Origin: Calothrix sp. NIES-2100
Lineage (GTDB): Bacteria > Cyanobacteriota > Cyanobacteriia > Cyanobacteriales > Nostocaceae
DNA: 64,000 bases
Assembly (NCBI RefSeq): GCF_002368195.1
Contig: NZ_AP018178.1
Span: 4,131,421-4,195,420 of the forward strand
Direction: 5' to 3'
Position 1 is the stretch's first letter. Each line of letters begins with the position of its first letter. Shown here in pieces: positions 7,186-15,840 of this stretch. The position numbers were made by a program, and so were the translations under genes. The notes under the pieces are model-generated. The model was not told where the DNA came from, searched no databases, and saw only the letters and a list, made by a program, of their open reading frames with translations.

Positions 7186-8022
7186 TTACCTTACCGATAC
7201 TGGTTGAGAAGTGCGATTCTCAACTCTACGCTCATTTAGCGAGAATCTCAGGTTATAACCTTCAACGACAATCTCACCTTCAGTCGTTTGGATATACAGT
7301 TTTCCTTGATCAAAGCGCACAATATTATTAGTTGTGATTGCAGCCATCGATAATAACTGTTCACTAGGCTGAATCTGCTCTTGATATAAACTCAGCAAAT
7401 CCTCAGCGGTAACTTTTGACACAGATGAAGCCTGATTATCCTTAACCTTTGTCTGTGCTTGGATCGCAGTTGTAGGTTCTGATTGTGCCTGTACAGAACT
7501 GATCCAAATCACGCGATCGCCGGATTGTACTAAAATTTCATTATTGGTAGTTTTGATATATAAACTTTCCCGACTAAATGCCATTTCGTGAATTTTCTCG
7601 AAACCCTTTCCACTAAAAATGAGTAAATTCAATGCTGTCTGATTTTTCCCTGGCAAATTTATTTGCGAACGCCACAACTTCCATAAATGTTTTACTTCAG
7701 TGTAATACATTTGGTAGCCTACCGGAATCTGGTAATATTCATACCGCATCAACCCATTCTCAATTTTGCCTGTCGGAATAAAACTATTTTCGAGTAATAC
7801 TTGATTGATTAATTCCAAATGATTAGAGTTTTGCCGTACTAAGAAAACCTTAGATTGGTTAGCTAAATTAATACTTGCCAGTAAGAAACCTTTCTTAGTT
7901 AATAACTGAATTGTTTCTGATATTGATTCTATACGTAGATTTTGATTAAATGCTAGCCTGGTCTTGCCTTGTACGTATTGACTAATTAATGTTTTATCAT
8001 CCATTAAATTTAACGTTGTCAT
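7186..8022 (-). CDS. Conserved-looking protein of unknown function
   Basis: A 278-residue soluble protein with no domain that I recognise. It has a charged, helical N-terminal half and a C-terminal half containing two similar beta segments about 90 residues apart: SLYIKTTNNEILVQSGDRVIWISS and KLYIQTTEGEIVVEGYNLRFSLN. That suggests an internal duplication of a small beta unit separated by a polar Ser/Thr/Gln-rich linker. The start is well supported by AAGGAG 7 bases before the ATG. There are no transmembrane segments. A 490-bp gene-free stretch upstream must contain its promoter. Confidence 0.7.
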   Translation of the reverse strand: MTTLNLMDDKTLISQYVQGKTRLAFNQNLRIESISETIQLLTKKGFLLASINLANQSKVFLVRQNSNHLELINQVLLENSFIPTGKIENGLMRYEYYQIPVGYQMYYTEVKHLWKLWRSQINLPGKNQTALNLLIFSGKGFEKIHEMAFSRESLYIKTTNNEILVQSGDRVIWISSVQAQSEPTTAIQAQTKVKDNQASSVSKVTAEDLLSLYQEQIQPSEQLLSMAAITTNNIVRFDQGKLYIQTTEGEIVVEGYNLRFSLNERRVENRTSQPVSVR

Positions 8023-8512
8023 AGCTAACTCCTTATTACCCTGGATTAATCCTGTAAGTGTGTTATGTCAAAGCTTTTGTCGTTTTAGCTGTATTTTTAT
8101 CTGGAAAATTAAAAAATCAAAGTTAGCTCTTGCTCATTGGCTCTAGTTAGTTTTACTTGTGTTAGTAATTACTTCTTCAACAGCAAAGCAATAAATCCGG
8201 ATACGTCAATCACAAACAAAACAAACAACTAAAACAGTATTTATACGTATTAGCATGGTAAAGCTTTCATGTTAAAAGTACAAGCTTTTACATCGATTAT
8301 TATTTCTTGCCAGAAATTTCTCATTCGAGAATCAAATGATAATATTAGTTTATTAAAAAAATAAAAATTATTAGTTAAACTGATTTTTTGACTCTGTTAA
8401 ATCTCTAATTGGAAGAGACTGGGCAATTTGTTTGCAAAACTTAATATTCAACTTTTTTATATCTTCAAGATATGCAGATATCTAAAATGCTGAATTTGGC
8501 GTACCCCTTTGC
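8023..8512. other. Gene-free AT-rich intergenic region
   Basis: No convincing ORF, repeat or RNA gene is visible. It should carry the promoter of the gene at 7186-8022 and the 3' end of the cupin transcript. Confidence 0.6.
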
Positions 8513-8977
8513 TTAAGTCTCTACTGGCTCCTGGTCAAATTGTCGCATCAATTCGAGTAAAGCTTCCCGGTCTGGTGTCTGTCCCTCTTGGAGGAGTTTG
8601 GCTAAACCTTCAAAATACTTTTCGCGATCGCCTGCGGGACAAAACATGATCAATAACTTCGCAGCTTTGCTGGCTCGGTTAGCAAATGTATGGGGTGTAC
8701 CACGGGGAACTAATATAAATGCTCCTGGTTGACCCTGTACTGTTTGATTACCGACTTGAATCTCAACTTCTCCCTCCAGAACATAAAACATTTCTTCCAT
8801 CTGGCGGTGAATATGCAGTATGGGCGCGGTTCCCCCTGGTTGGATCGTGTTTTCAAATAATCCCACATGACCATGAGTATCAGCACCAACAGCCTTGAAT
8901 ATAACTTCGCTATTACCAATTGTCAGGTGAGAGCCTTCTCCTGGCGCTAGTACAATTTCTTGGATGGGTAGACTCAT
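8513..8977 (-). CDS. Cupin domain protein
   Basis: A 154-residue single-cupin protein. The two conserved metal-binding boxes are present: HIHRQMEEMFYVLEGEVEI (cupin motif 1, two histidines and a glutamate) and PGAFILVPRGTPHTF (motif 2, third histidine). A short C-terminal helical tail (REKYFEGLAKLLQ) follows, often seen in small cupins of the quercetinase-like or sugar-related type. The substrate cannot be told from sequence. The ATG at 8977 is preferred over an in-frame GTG two codons earlier because AGGAG lies 8 bases before it. Cytoplasmic, no signal peptide. Confidence 0.85.
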   Translation of the reverse strand: MSLPIQEIVLAPGEGSHLTIGNSEVIFKAVGADTHGHVGLFENTIQPGGTAPILHIHRQMEEMFYVLEGEVEIQVGNQTVQGQPGAFILVPRGTPHTFANRASKAAKLLIMFCPAGDREKYFEGLAKLLQEGQTPDREALLELMRQFDQEPVET

Positions 8978-9325
8978 TTGCACTCCTGAAGCTTTAATTT
9001 AGGTGCTCAAACCATTGTTTTACAAGCGGCTATAGCTGCGATCAATCATTTATCAAAATTTAATCAGAAGTTTGATTGTTCACATTCTGTGCAAGCTACA
9101 GCCAAGCATAACAGACCCCTCAAGTATCTGAATCAATCGGTAGGAGGATGGAGCTGAGGCTGTAAATTTTTAACTTTAAGGTTAAGGGTTGGGCAAAACT
9201 GGCTGCAAATATTTAAAGACTTTGCAGCATTGCCACAGTTCATATCAACTTGGCATTTTTTGCATCCACCGAGAAATTAAAAATACATTTGTGGGAAAAC
9301 AAGTACTTTATTAGGAGGTTAAAAA
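8978..9325. other. Divergent intergenic region between cupin and oxidoreductase genes
   Basis: No gene seen in 348 bp. It separates divergently transcribed genes and must contain both promoters. A strong ribosome site (AGGAGG) ends it at 9314-9319. Confidence 0.6.
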
Positions 9326-10444
9326 ATGGCAGCTACAAACGGGAAGCGCAAAATTCGTTACGCCGTTGTGGGACTAGGTTGGATTGCCCAGGAAACTGTA
9401 CTGCCTGCTTTTGCCGAAACTGAAAATTCACAACTAGTCGCCTTGTTTTCTGAAGACAAACTCAAGCGTGAAGAATTAAGCAAGCAGTATGGAGTTAAAG
9501 CTTATTCTTACGAAGACTATGACAATTGCTTGACAAGTAGGGAAATTGATGCAGTTTATATTGCACTACCCAACCATTTACACTGTGATTACACTGTCTG
9601 GGCAGCAAATGCAGGAGTTCATGTGCTTTGCGAAAAGCCAATGGCAGTCACAGAACAAGAGTGCGAACAGATGATTCGTGCTACTAAAGATCATCACGTT
9701 AAGCTGATGATTGCTTATCGCCTGCATTTTGACCAAGCGAATATGCAAGCAGTAGAGATTGCGAAGTCTGGTAAAATTGGCGACACTCGTATTTTTAACT
9801 CAGTATTTTCCCAGCAAGTTGCAGAAGGCAATGTCCGCCTAGAACCAATCTCTAATGGTGGTGGCAGTGTTTACGATATGGGTGTGTATTGTATCAATGC
9901 TGCTCGATATCTGTTTCAAAATGAACCAAATGAAGTTTTTGCCTATAGTGTAAGCAGAGACGAAAAGCGTTTTGATGAAGCTGACGAAATGACGAGTGCT
10001 ATTTTGCGTTTTCCAGGACAGAGAGTCGCAAACTTTACTTCTAGCTTTGGTGCTGCATCAGCTTCCAGCTTACAGCTTCTGGGTACAAAAGGTAATTTGC
10101 AGATGGAATCACCATATTCCTATGTGGGAGAACTGAAGCACAAAATTAGTATTAACGATGAAACGCAAGAAAAATCCTATGCTGCTGGTAATCAGTTTGC
10201 AGCAGAAATTACCTACTTTTCTGATTGCATACTGAATAATCAAGAACCAGAGCCATCAGGTGAAGAAGGTTTGGCAGATGTTCGCATTATTCGTGCTATT
10301 TATCAATCAGCGCAAACAGGTCAGCCTGTGCAACTTGGAGAGTTTAAGCGTCAGCACAGGCCATCAGCCCAGCAAATTATTCAACGTCCAGAGACGGAAT
10401 CGCCAGAGTTAATTCATGCAGCCGATCCAAGCGGGAAGTCGTAA
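9326..10444 (+). CDS. Gfo/Idh/MocA family NAD(P)-dependent oxidoreductase
   Basis: A 372-residue sugar- or polyol-type dehydrogenase. The N-terminal Rossmann fold has VVGLGWIAQ (GxGxxA/G). It is followed by the family signatures AVYIALPNHLHCDY and VLCEKPMAVT, whose EKP lysine is catalytic. The C-terminal alpha/beta domain carries GGGSVYDMGVYCINAARYLF, with the Asp-x3-Tyr substrate motif. The closest functional relatives by motif are glucose-fructose oxidoreductase and D-xylose dehydrogenase types, but cyanobacterial members are uncharacterised. There is no Tat signal, so it is cytoplasmic. It is preceded by AGGAGG, 6 bases before ATG, implying strong translation. Confidence 0.88.
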   Translation: MAATNGKRKIRYAVVGLGWIAQETVLPAFAETENSQLVALFSEDKLKREELSKQYGVKAYSYEDYDNCLTSREIDAVYIALPNHLHCDYTVWAANAGVHVLCEKPMAVTEQECEQMIRATKDHHVKLMIAYRLHFDQANMQAVEIAKSGKIGDTRIFNSVFSQQVAEGNVRLEPISNGGGSVYDMGVYCINAARYLFQNEPNEVFAYSVSRDEKRFDEADEMTSAILRFPGQRVANFTSSFGAASASSLQLLGTKGNLQMESPYSYVGELKHKISINDETQEKSYAAGNQFAAEITYFSDCILNNQEPEPSGEEGLADVRIIRAIYQSAQTGQPVQLGEFKRQHRPSAQQIIQRPETESPELIHAADPSGKS

Positions 10445-10445
10445 C

Positions 10446-10505
10446 GGAGGAGCAGAGGGAGCAGGGGAGCAGGGGAGCAGGGGAGACAAGGAGGACAAGG
10501 AAGAT
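10446..10505. repeat. Purine-rich low-complexity repeat (GGGGAGCA / GGACAAGG)
   Basis: Tandem GCAGGGGA-type units followed by GACAAGGAGGACAAGG directly after the oxidoreductase stop. The same low-complexity sequence type appears at 21215-21280 and, in reverse complement, at 1430-1480 and 33192-33270. Confidence 0.75.
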
Positions 10506-10651
10506 AAATAAGAAATGTCCACTTGCCCTCTCGCAAGTTGTTCGCGTAGCGGACGCACCAGAAGGGATGCCCAATGCCCAATGACCATTTTCATACTTGG
10601 CGGTGAAATTTTTTCATCGGAACTGCTTTTTACTCACCTTGATGTGAAAAT

Positions 10652-11122
10652 ATGGAAATTAGAAGTTCAGCTTTTTTTATTGGCAATACGATACCTTTTA
10701 AATACACCTGCGATGGAGATGATATTTCTTTGCCAATATATTGGGAAGATCCTCCACAAGGGACGCAGAGTTTTGCCTTGATTGTAGATGATCCAGATGC
10801 GCCGCAAAAAACCTTTACCCATTGGGTTGTCTACAATATACCGGCTGATAGCCGCGAACTACCAGAAGGTATTACTCAAGAGCCTAGACTCCCAAATGGT
10901 GCTGTACAAGGAAAAAATAGTTTTGGTAAGTTAGGTTTTGGAGGCCCTTGTCCACCTCCCAAAGACGGGGCTCATCGCTATTTTTTCAAAATCTTTGCTT
11001 TAGAGCGATCGCTTGATTTATCTCCAGGTGCAACTAAAGAAGAGGTATTACAAGCAATGGCAGGTCATATTCTGGATAAGGCTGAAGTTATGGGTCGTTA
11101 TGCTAGGGAGATTGAGCAGTAG
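10652..11122 (+). CDS. YbhB/YbcL family PEBP-like (Raf kinase inhibitor-like) protein
   Basis: A 156-residue phosphatidylethanolamine-binding-protein family member of the bacterial YbhB/YbcL type. Typical elements are IPFKYTCDGDDISLPIYWEDPP, the anion-pocket motif DDPDAPQKTFTHWVVYNIP (DPDxP...HW) and GPCPPPKDGAHRYFFKIFAL. The bacterial proteins bind small ligands and have no agreed physiological role. The length agrees with the family. No signal peptide is present, unlike E. coli YbcL, so it is expected in the cytoplasm like YbhB. The ATG at 10652 starts precisely at the conserved N-terminus. Confidence 0.92.
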   Translation: MEIRSSAFFIGNTIPFKYTCDGDDISLPIYWEDPPQGTQSFALIVDDPDAPQKTFTHWVVYNIPADSRELPEGITQEPRLPNGAVQGKNSFGKLGFGGPCPPPKDGAHRYFFKIFALERSLDLSPGATKEEVLQAMAGHILDKAEVMGRYAREIEQ

Positions 11123-11132
11123 CACTAAATTA

Positions 11133-11177
11133 GGGCATAGGGCATGGACTTCCTGGGAAAACCCATTCGCTATGCCC
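11133..11177. repeat. Inverted repeat GGGCATAG / CTATGCCC
   Basis: Perfect 8-bp arms 29 bases apart, with a secondary pairing GGGCATGG...CCCATTCG in the loop region, just after the PEBP gene. It may function as a 3' end structure, but no U-tract follows. Confidence 0.45.
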
Positions 11178-11255
11178 CAATTTAGACATGGGATGAATTG
11201 ACAACTCTTAAGACAACTACTTGAGTTTCAAAATAGTGAAAGCAACAATGAAATT

Positions 11256-11438
11256 CTAAGCAGCTGTATCTTCCCGTTGTATCTGTTGCCGAATGGTATC
11301 AATTGCGGCATTAATACCAGCCAGTTTGGACTCTAAATCATCTCGCATCCAAGTGAGGAATTTTAGTTTGCGCTCTAAATGAGATTTGTGCGAAATAGGT
11401 TCGCCACCATAACAGTAATTACCCCAAAAAGGAAACAT
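11256..11438 (-). CDS. Small coiled-coil protein of unknown function
   Basis: A 60-residue protein with an aromatic/glycine N-terminus (MFPFWGNYCYGGEP) followed by about 40 residues of charged amphipathic helix (HLERKLKFLTWMRDDLESKLAGINAAIDTIRQQIQRE compressed over residues 20-57). It is probably a dimeric coiled coil. AGAGG lies about 7 bases before ATG. The composition is that of a real protein, and small proteins ending in a helical DDLE.KL..I...I stretch are frequent in cyanobacteria. No function can be assigned. Confidence 0.65.
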   Translation of the reverse strand: MFPFWGNYCYGGEPISHKSHLERKLKFLTWMRDDLESKLAGINAAIDTIRQQIQREDTAA

Positions 11439-11611
11439 AACTAGCCTCTGAATTTAGCTGAGTAAGAGTGCATAATTTTGCACCACCACATTACATTCTG
11501 GCGAAAAGCGATCGGACTAGATGGTGTAACTACCGATCCATATCTGACGTGTTTGACGAACTCTAGAGTTTCTATCTGGTGTTGTGATGAGTTCGGAGTA
11601 AGCACATTTCC

Positions 11612-12316
11612 CTAATTCCCAGATCCTATACTCAAGACAGCTAGGGTATGCAAATCTGGTACTTCTAAATCAGCTTGAGCCTCTACTGGTAAATTAGCAC
11701 CAAGTCCTTCTTTACCTGCTCTCCGATTTACCCAAACTGTTGAGATTCCTAAAGATTGGGCGGGAATAATGTCATGATAAATACTGCAAGCAACGTGTAA
11801 TATCTGTTCTTGAGGTAGCTTGATTCTCTCAATTGCAACTTTGAAGTTGTTGAGAGCAGGTTTGTAGCTTTTAACTTGCTCTGCTGTAATAATCCAGTCA
11901 AATTCAACTTCTAAATGTTGGGCAGAGAAAGCGAAGAGATTGTCATCTACATTAGAAATAATTGCCAGCTTATACTTTTTTTTGAGAGCTTTCAACGCCT
12001 CGACTGTATCTGGGAAAGGTAGCCAATGCCTAATCGAATTAGCCAGGGAAGGTAATTCTTCATTAGTCGGGGCAAAGTTAAATTGTTCGCCAAATTTTTG
12101 GACTACTCTTGTGAGAACTTCTTGATATTTTCTGTATTCTCCTTTTTGAATTTCCGCTTCAAATTCTGCAAAAAATTGCAAAATTTCTTCATCATCTAAA
12201 TCATAACCGTGGGCAGATAAAAGTGGCTTAAGTGCTGCTAAAACCCCACTTTCCCAATCAATCAGAGTACCGTAACAATCAAATGTTAAAACTTTGGACT
12301 GTTCAAAGTTAATCAA
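11612..12316 (-). CDS. HAD-superfamily hydrolase, haloacid dehalogenase type II-like
   Basis: A 234-residue HAD hydrolase. Motif I is LTFDCYGTLIDW with nucleophile D13, motif II is LAIISNVDD, the motif III lysine lies in VKSYKPALNNF, and motif IV is represented by CSIYHDIIPAQSLGISTVWVNR. The CYGTL... and KPxxxxF pattern is that of the L-2-haloacid dehalogenase (type II) subfamily, but many members are phosphatases. The likely start is TTG at 12316 with GGAG about 9 bases upstream; no ATG precedes motif I. It stands alone, and the region in front of it contains the 148-bp repeats. Confidence 0.85.
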   Translation of the reverse strand: MINFEQSKVLTFDCYGTLIDWESGVLAALKPLLSAHGYDLDDEEILQFFAEFEAEIQKGEYRKYQEVLTRVVQKFGEQFNFAPTNEELPSLANSIRHWLPFPDTVEALKALKKKYKLAIISNVDDNLFAFSAQHLEVEFDWIITAEQVKSYKPALNNFKVAIERIKLPQEQILHVACSIYHDIIPAQSLGISTVWVNRRAGKEGLGANLPVEAQADLEVPDLHTLAVLSIGSGN

Positions 12317-12427
12317 GTTTTTTACTCCACGCTAAGTTAATGGTGTTCAATTATAGGGGACGGAAATACTGAAGCCTTCCATCTAAGGCGTGTTTTCAAT
12401 GGTACGGTCAAACAATTTTCCAGAAAG

Positions 12428-12790
12428 CCTTAACCTAAATTTGTACTGATTTTAACTCAACCTTTGCTAATACTGTCAGTTAATAGGCTGCGTTATTAAT
12501 AATAATTTATTGGTCTTTTGAGGTGTTGTCTGTCTGCCGCACTCTACATATTGCATATTTTTTAAGTTCTCAGTCCCTTAACCTAAATTTGTACCAATTT
12601 TAACTTAATCTTTGCTCAGGCTGTTAGTTATTAATGTGCCTCATGAAGAGTAATTTATTGCTATTTCTAGGTTTTATCGGACTGTTCATCCTAAATATTG
12701 GATATTTTTTAAATTTTTTGCCCCTTAACCTAAATTTGTACCGATTTTAACTCAATCTTTGCTAATGCTGTCACTCTTAATAAGAAGATT
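12428..12790. repeat. Three tandem ~148-bp direct repeats
   Basis: Copies begin at 12428, 12576 and 12723 (spacing 148 and 147). Each opens with a highly conserved ~41-base block starting CCTTAACCTAAATTTGTAC and ending CTTTGCT. The first two copies also share the downstream parts TTTATTG and GATATTTTTTAA (first copy CATATTTTTTAA). The third copy is similar only over its first ~65 bases. No ORF runs through them. They fill the 737-bp gap between the HAD and His-box membrane genes. Non-coding RNA, promoter array or regulatory DNA are all possible. Confidence 0.85.
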
Positions 12791-13053
12791 GTGGGGAATA
12801 TCTGTTAAAATACGTTATCCCGATTGGAGATTAGATGTATTTATTTTATGAACTGATCCCTAAGATACAGATGAGAGTTTCTGACAAGTTGTTGTGCCAT
12901 AATTTCTGGAAATTAAATTCAGAAAATACAACCTTATAAACTGTGTATTTTCTGACAAAATCAAAAAAATAATAGATATAAAAAATTCAAGGAAACTACG
13001 TAACATGGGTTCCTTGGAGGCAATGTTTTCGTAACTAGATGTGAGGAGTGCAA

Positions 13054-13554
13054 ATGCTTGAGGCTATCGCTGTTGCTTGGCTATTATTATTTTTTGGTGA
13101 TTTTCTTTCAACCTTCGTTTACCACGTACCCGAGCATGTTTTTGGTAGCCTCCACTTGAAAACGCATCATTCTTGGAAGAAAGATTTCCGCCACTATGCT
13201 ATTTTGACTTTAAATACCCAGGTTCTATTAGATGGCATTCTGGGTGCTTTGCCTTATTTGTTAATGGCAATAATTTTGTGGTCTTTCTCTCCAATTGGTG
13301 TCATTTCTGGACTACTGTTAGGTCAATTACATGTTTGGTGGAGACACATCAGTGTTTTGGATTGGAAAACTCCGAAACCTGTAACTATTTTGTGCCAAAT
13401 TCTCTTCATTACTACTCCCGAAAGACATTGGTTACACCATCAAAAAACTAACCAAGGTTTCGGAGATATTTTCACTTTCTTTGAACAACCTTCACTTATT
13501 TGGATGCGTTGGTTACGTTTACTCCGGCTGCATTTTCGTTACTCACGTATTTAG
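13054..13554 (+). CDS. Fatty acid hydroxylase/sterol desaturase-type membrane oxygenase
   Basis: A 166-residue integral membrane protein with three or four hydrophobic segments. Its histidine clusters are typical of non-haem di-iron membrane oxygenases: HVPEHVFGSLHLKTHHSW (HxxxH and HxxHH), HVWWRH, and RHWLHHQ near the C-terminus. The spacing resembles the fatty-acid hydroxylase superfamily (PF04116), but the protein is short for it. The substrate is unknown; lipid, carotenoid or hopanoid modification would fit. The ATG at 13054 has GAGG 7 bases upstream and is preferred to the in-frame GTG at 13048. Confidence 0.8.
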   Translation: MLEAIAVAWLLLFFGDFLSTFVYHVPEHVFGSLHLKTHHSWKKDFRHYAILTLNTQVLLDGILGALPYLLMAIILWSFSPIGVISGLLLGQLHVWWRHISVLDWKTPKPVTILCQILFITTPERHWLHHQKTNQGFGDIFTFFEQPSLIWMRWLRLLRLHFRYSRI

Positions 13555-13691
13555 TGGTCTGTCCCATTAATTTTGCTGGGTTGAGGTTGGAAAAAGGGGA
13601 AAGGGTAAGGGACTAAAAACCTTTTTCCTTTTCCCCTTAACCTTTCCCCCGCTTTCCTTGGCGAACTACTAGAAACCAAGCAAAGTTATGA

Positions 13692-15281
13692 TTAACTCAC
13701 TACAGCTTCTGCTTTTTCTTTCACAGGTGGTACATAAGGTTTTTCTGTACCTTGGGCGAGATATTCCGCTAGCTGGCTTTCGATTTGATCGCGGACAATT
13801 TGGCGATATTCGAGAAAATGCTCGTTGTGGGCGCAGGCGGAAATGTAATGCTCTGCCACTCCTGGGTTATGCTTGATAATGCTAAACAAGTGATGCCAGA
13901 ATTTCCAACGGGTTTCTCGTTTAATACCTTGTCGCCAGATGACAATCAACAAAGCTCTAATGACTACCAACTCAGGCCATTTAAACGGCGCTTTCCAAGT
14001 TGGCGCACCCATCATTAAAAAGCAGCGGTAGGTGCGATCCAAATACTTCACTGGGTCGTATAAAGCACAAAAAGCCTCAACATATTCTCTAGCAATATCT
14101 TCCAGAGGACGAGTAGCAACAAAGTTCATCAAAGTGGTCTGGTTGATGTTGCCATCTTTGTTTTCCCGCAATCTGCCTTCTTTTTTCAGGCGATGCCACA
14201 AGGCTGTATTAGGTAGCGCTTGCAACATAGCGAAGGTAGTGGAAGGAATAGCTGCTTGTTCAGCAAAACGAACAATGCGATCGCCTGCGCCTGCTTTTTC
14301 ACCATCAAATCCAATGATAAACCCAGCCATTGGGCGCAACCCGGCTTTGATGATGGTTGCCACCGCATCGGTTAAAGAACTGCGGGTATTTTGGAACTTT
14401 TTGGTCATTTGCAAGCTATCTTCATCTGGTGTTTCAATCCCCAAAAATACTGCGGAGAAACCAGACTCAACCATCAACTCTAGTAATTCCGTGTCTTGTG
14501 CTAAATCAATGGAAGCTTCAGTGTCAAACCGGAAGGGATATTGATGTTCTTGCATCCAGACTTTTAACTCTTTGAGCAACAATTTCACATTGCGTTTGTT
14601 ACCAATAAAGTTGTCATCAACCATGAACACACCCCGCCGCCAACCCAATTCATAGAGGTAATCTAACTCTGCTAATAATTGGGCTGGGGTTTTAGTACGC
14701 GGTTTGCGACCGTAGAGAACAATAATGTCACAGAATTCGCATTGGAAGGGACATCCCCGCGAAAACTGCACGGACATCATATCGTAAGCATTTAATTCTA
14801 ATAAATCAAAGCGGGGTACTGGTGTGGTGGTGACATCTGGTTTTTCACTGGTGCGGAAAGTCCCAGAGGTTTCGCCCCGTTGAATCGCCTCAACGAACAT
14901 GGGTAAGGTGATTTCCCCTTCATCGAGAATCAGAAAATCTGCGCCGACGTTTTGCACTTCATGGGGTGTAGAGGTGGGATAGGGGCCACCCACAGCGACT
15001 AACTTACCACGGCGTTTTGCTTCTTGGATTTGGTCTAGTAAGTCCTGTTTCTGGACAATCATGGCGGAGAAAATGACGACATCAGCCCAAGCCCATTCTG
15101 CTTCGGTAGCTGGGCGAATGTTCCGGTCAACAAGTTTATATTCCCATTCTTGAGGAAGAATTGCCGCCACTGTTACTAAACCTAAAGGTGGTAACAAAAC
15201 CTTGCGATCGACTAAGTCCAAAATTTTCTCGTATGACCAAAAGGTTTTTGGAAAAATTGGATACACCATTAGGACTCGCAT
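13692..15281 (-). CDS. B12-binding domain radical SAM protein
   Basis: A 529-residue enzyme. An N-terminal cobalamin-binding-like domain (residues 1-150, LPPLGLVTVAAILP and VGGPYPTSTPHEV) is followed by a radical SAM domain with the 4Fe-4S motif CPFQCEFC (C177, C181, C184), then GWRRGVFMVDDNFIGNKRNVKLL and the C-terminal DUF4070-type region. Members of this class perform methylations or rearrangements in lipid, hopanoid or chlorophyll metabolism. Hopanoid C-2 methylase HpnP has this architecture, but the sequence is not clearly HpnP. The gene stands alone and converges with the membrane oxygenase gene 137 bp away. Confidence 0.88.
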   Translation of the reverse strand: MRVLMVYPIFPKTFWSYEKILDLVDRKVLLPPLGLVTVAAILPQEWEYKLVDRNIRPATEAEWAWADVVIFSAMIVQKQDLLDQIQEAKRRGKLVAVGGPYPTSTPHEVQNVGADFLILDEGEITLPMFVEAIQRGETSGTFRTSEKPDVTTTPVPRFDLLELNAYDMMSVQFSRGCPFQCEFCDIIVLYGRKPRTKTPAQLLAELDYLYELGWRRGVFMVDDNFIGNKRNVKLLLKELKVWMQEHQYPFRFDTEASIDLAQDTELLELMVESGFSAVFLGIETPDEDSLQMTKKFQNTRSSLTDAVATIIKAGLRPMAGFIIGFDGEKAGAGDRIVRFAEQAAIPSTTFAMLQALPNTALWHRLKKEGRLRENKDGNINQTTLMNFVATRPLEDIAREYVEAFCALYDPVKYLDRTYRCFLMMGAPTWKAPFKWPELVVIRALLIVIWRQGIKRETRWKFWHHLFSIIKHNPGVAEHYISACAHNEHFLEYRQIVRDQIESQLAEYLAQGTEKPYVPPVKEKAEAVVS

Positions 15282-15516
15282 ACAGTATCAACCCTCACAC
15301 TTTGATTGTTATCCCACTTTAACGAAAATTAAGAGTCATTGACTTTTTATCTAGGCGGGTTCATCTGTTGACTCAAATTTATTTCTCACGCATTCGACGA
15401 AGTCGTTCTCACAGAGTAGGCGCAGAGGCGCAAAGAAGAATGTAAGAGTATGGTCTAAAATATGATTCAAAAGGTTCCAGTCAAAGGTTAGATTCCTACG
15501 GCTCTTAAGTATTGAT

Positions 15517-15739
15517 TTATAATTCAGTTTTTACTTCGTTAGGTGGTAGAAGTTCATTTCGATAGGATTCAAAGTTGATACTTTCGGGAACACCTTGATA
15601 TTCCATGATTATTTCTGGCGAAGTGGTGGATTTGATTTCTAAAAAAGTAACAAAAACTGGACTTTCAGTAATACCCTGTGGTGTTTGGTGCAAGTTCGAT
15701 TTTGCCGTTTTTATAAATACCTTGAATAGTTTGTAACAT
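15517..15739 (-). pseudogene. Frameshifted small antitoxin-like gene (DUF104/AF2212-like)
   Basis: Reading the minus strand from ATG at 15739 gives MLQTIQGIYKNGKIEL and then a premature stop a few codons later. One frame over, the sequence continues without loss as HQTPQGITESPVFVTFLEIK and on to a stop at 15517. Together they form a protein of about 73 residues, and the 223-nt length (3n+1) matches one frameshift. The start resembles the cyanobacterial IQGIYKNGKIEL family, related to DUF104-type antitoxins. No toxin gene is adjacent. A sequencing error is the alternative. Confidence 0.7.
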
Positions 15740-15840
15740 CAACTTTCCTCAGTTTTAATAGTCGCCTCTCTCCTAGCATAAACAACAATTCATAACCGAC
15801 CTTTACCAAAAGCTCCAATAATCCCCTGTTTTTTATTTTC

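Noticed and set aside
10515..10781. Alternative frame overlapping the PEBP gene start
   Set aside because: Runs through dispersed repeat sequence and then out of frame with the conserved PEBP protein.
12428..12790. CRISPR array
   Set aside because: Only three units, ~148-bp period, tails themselves related, no cas genes.
13692..15281. Calling the radical SAM protein HpnP (hopanoid C-2 methylase)
   Set aside because: Architecture fits, but no diagnostic sequence was recognised and no hopanoid genes are adjacent.
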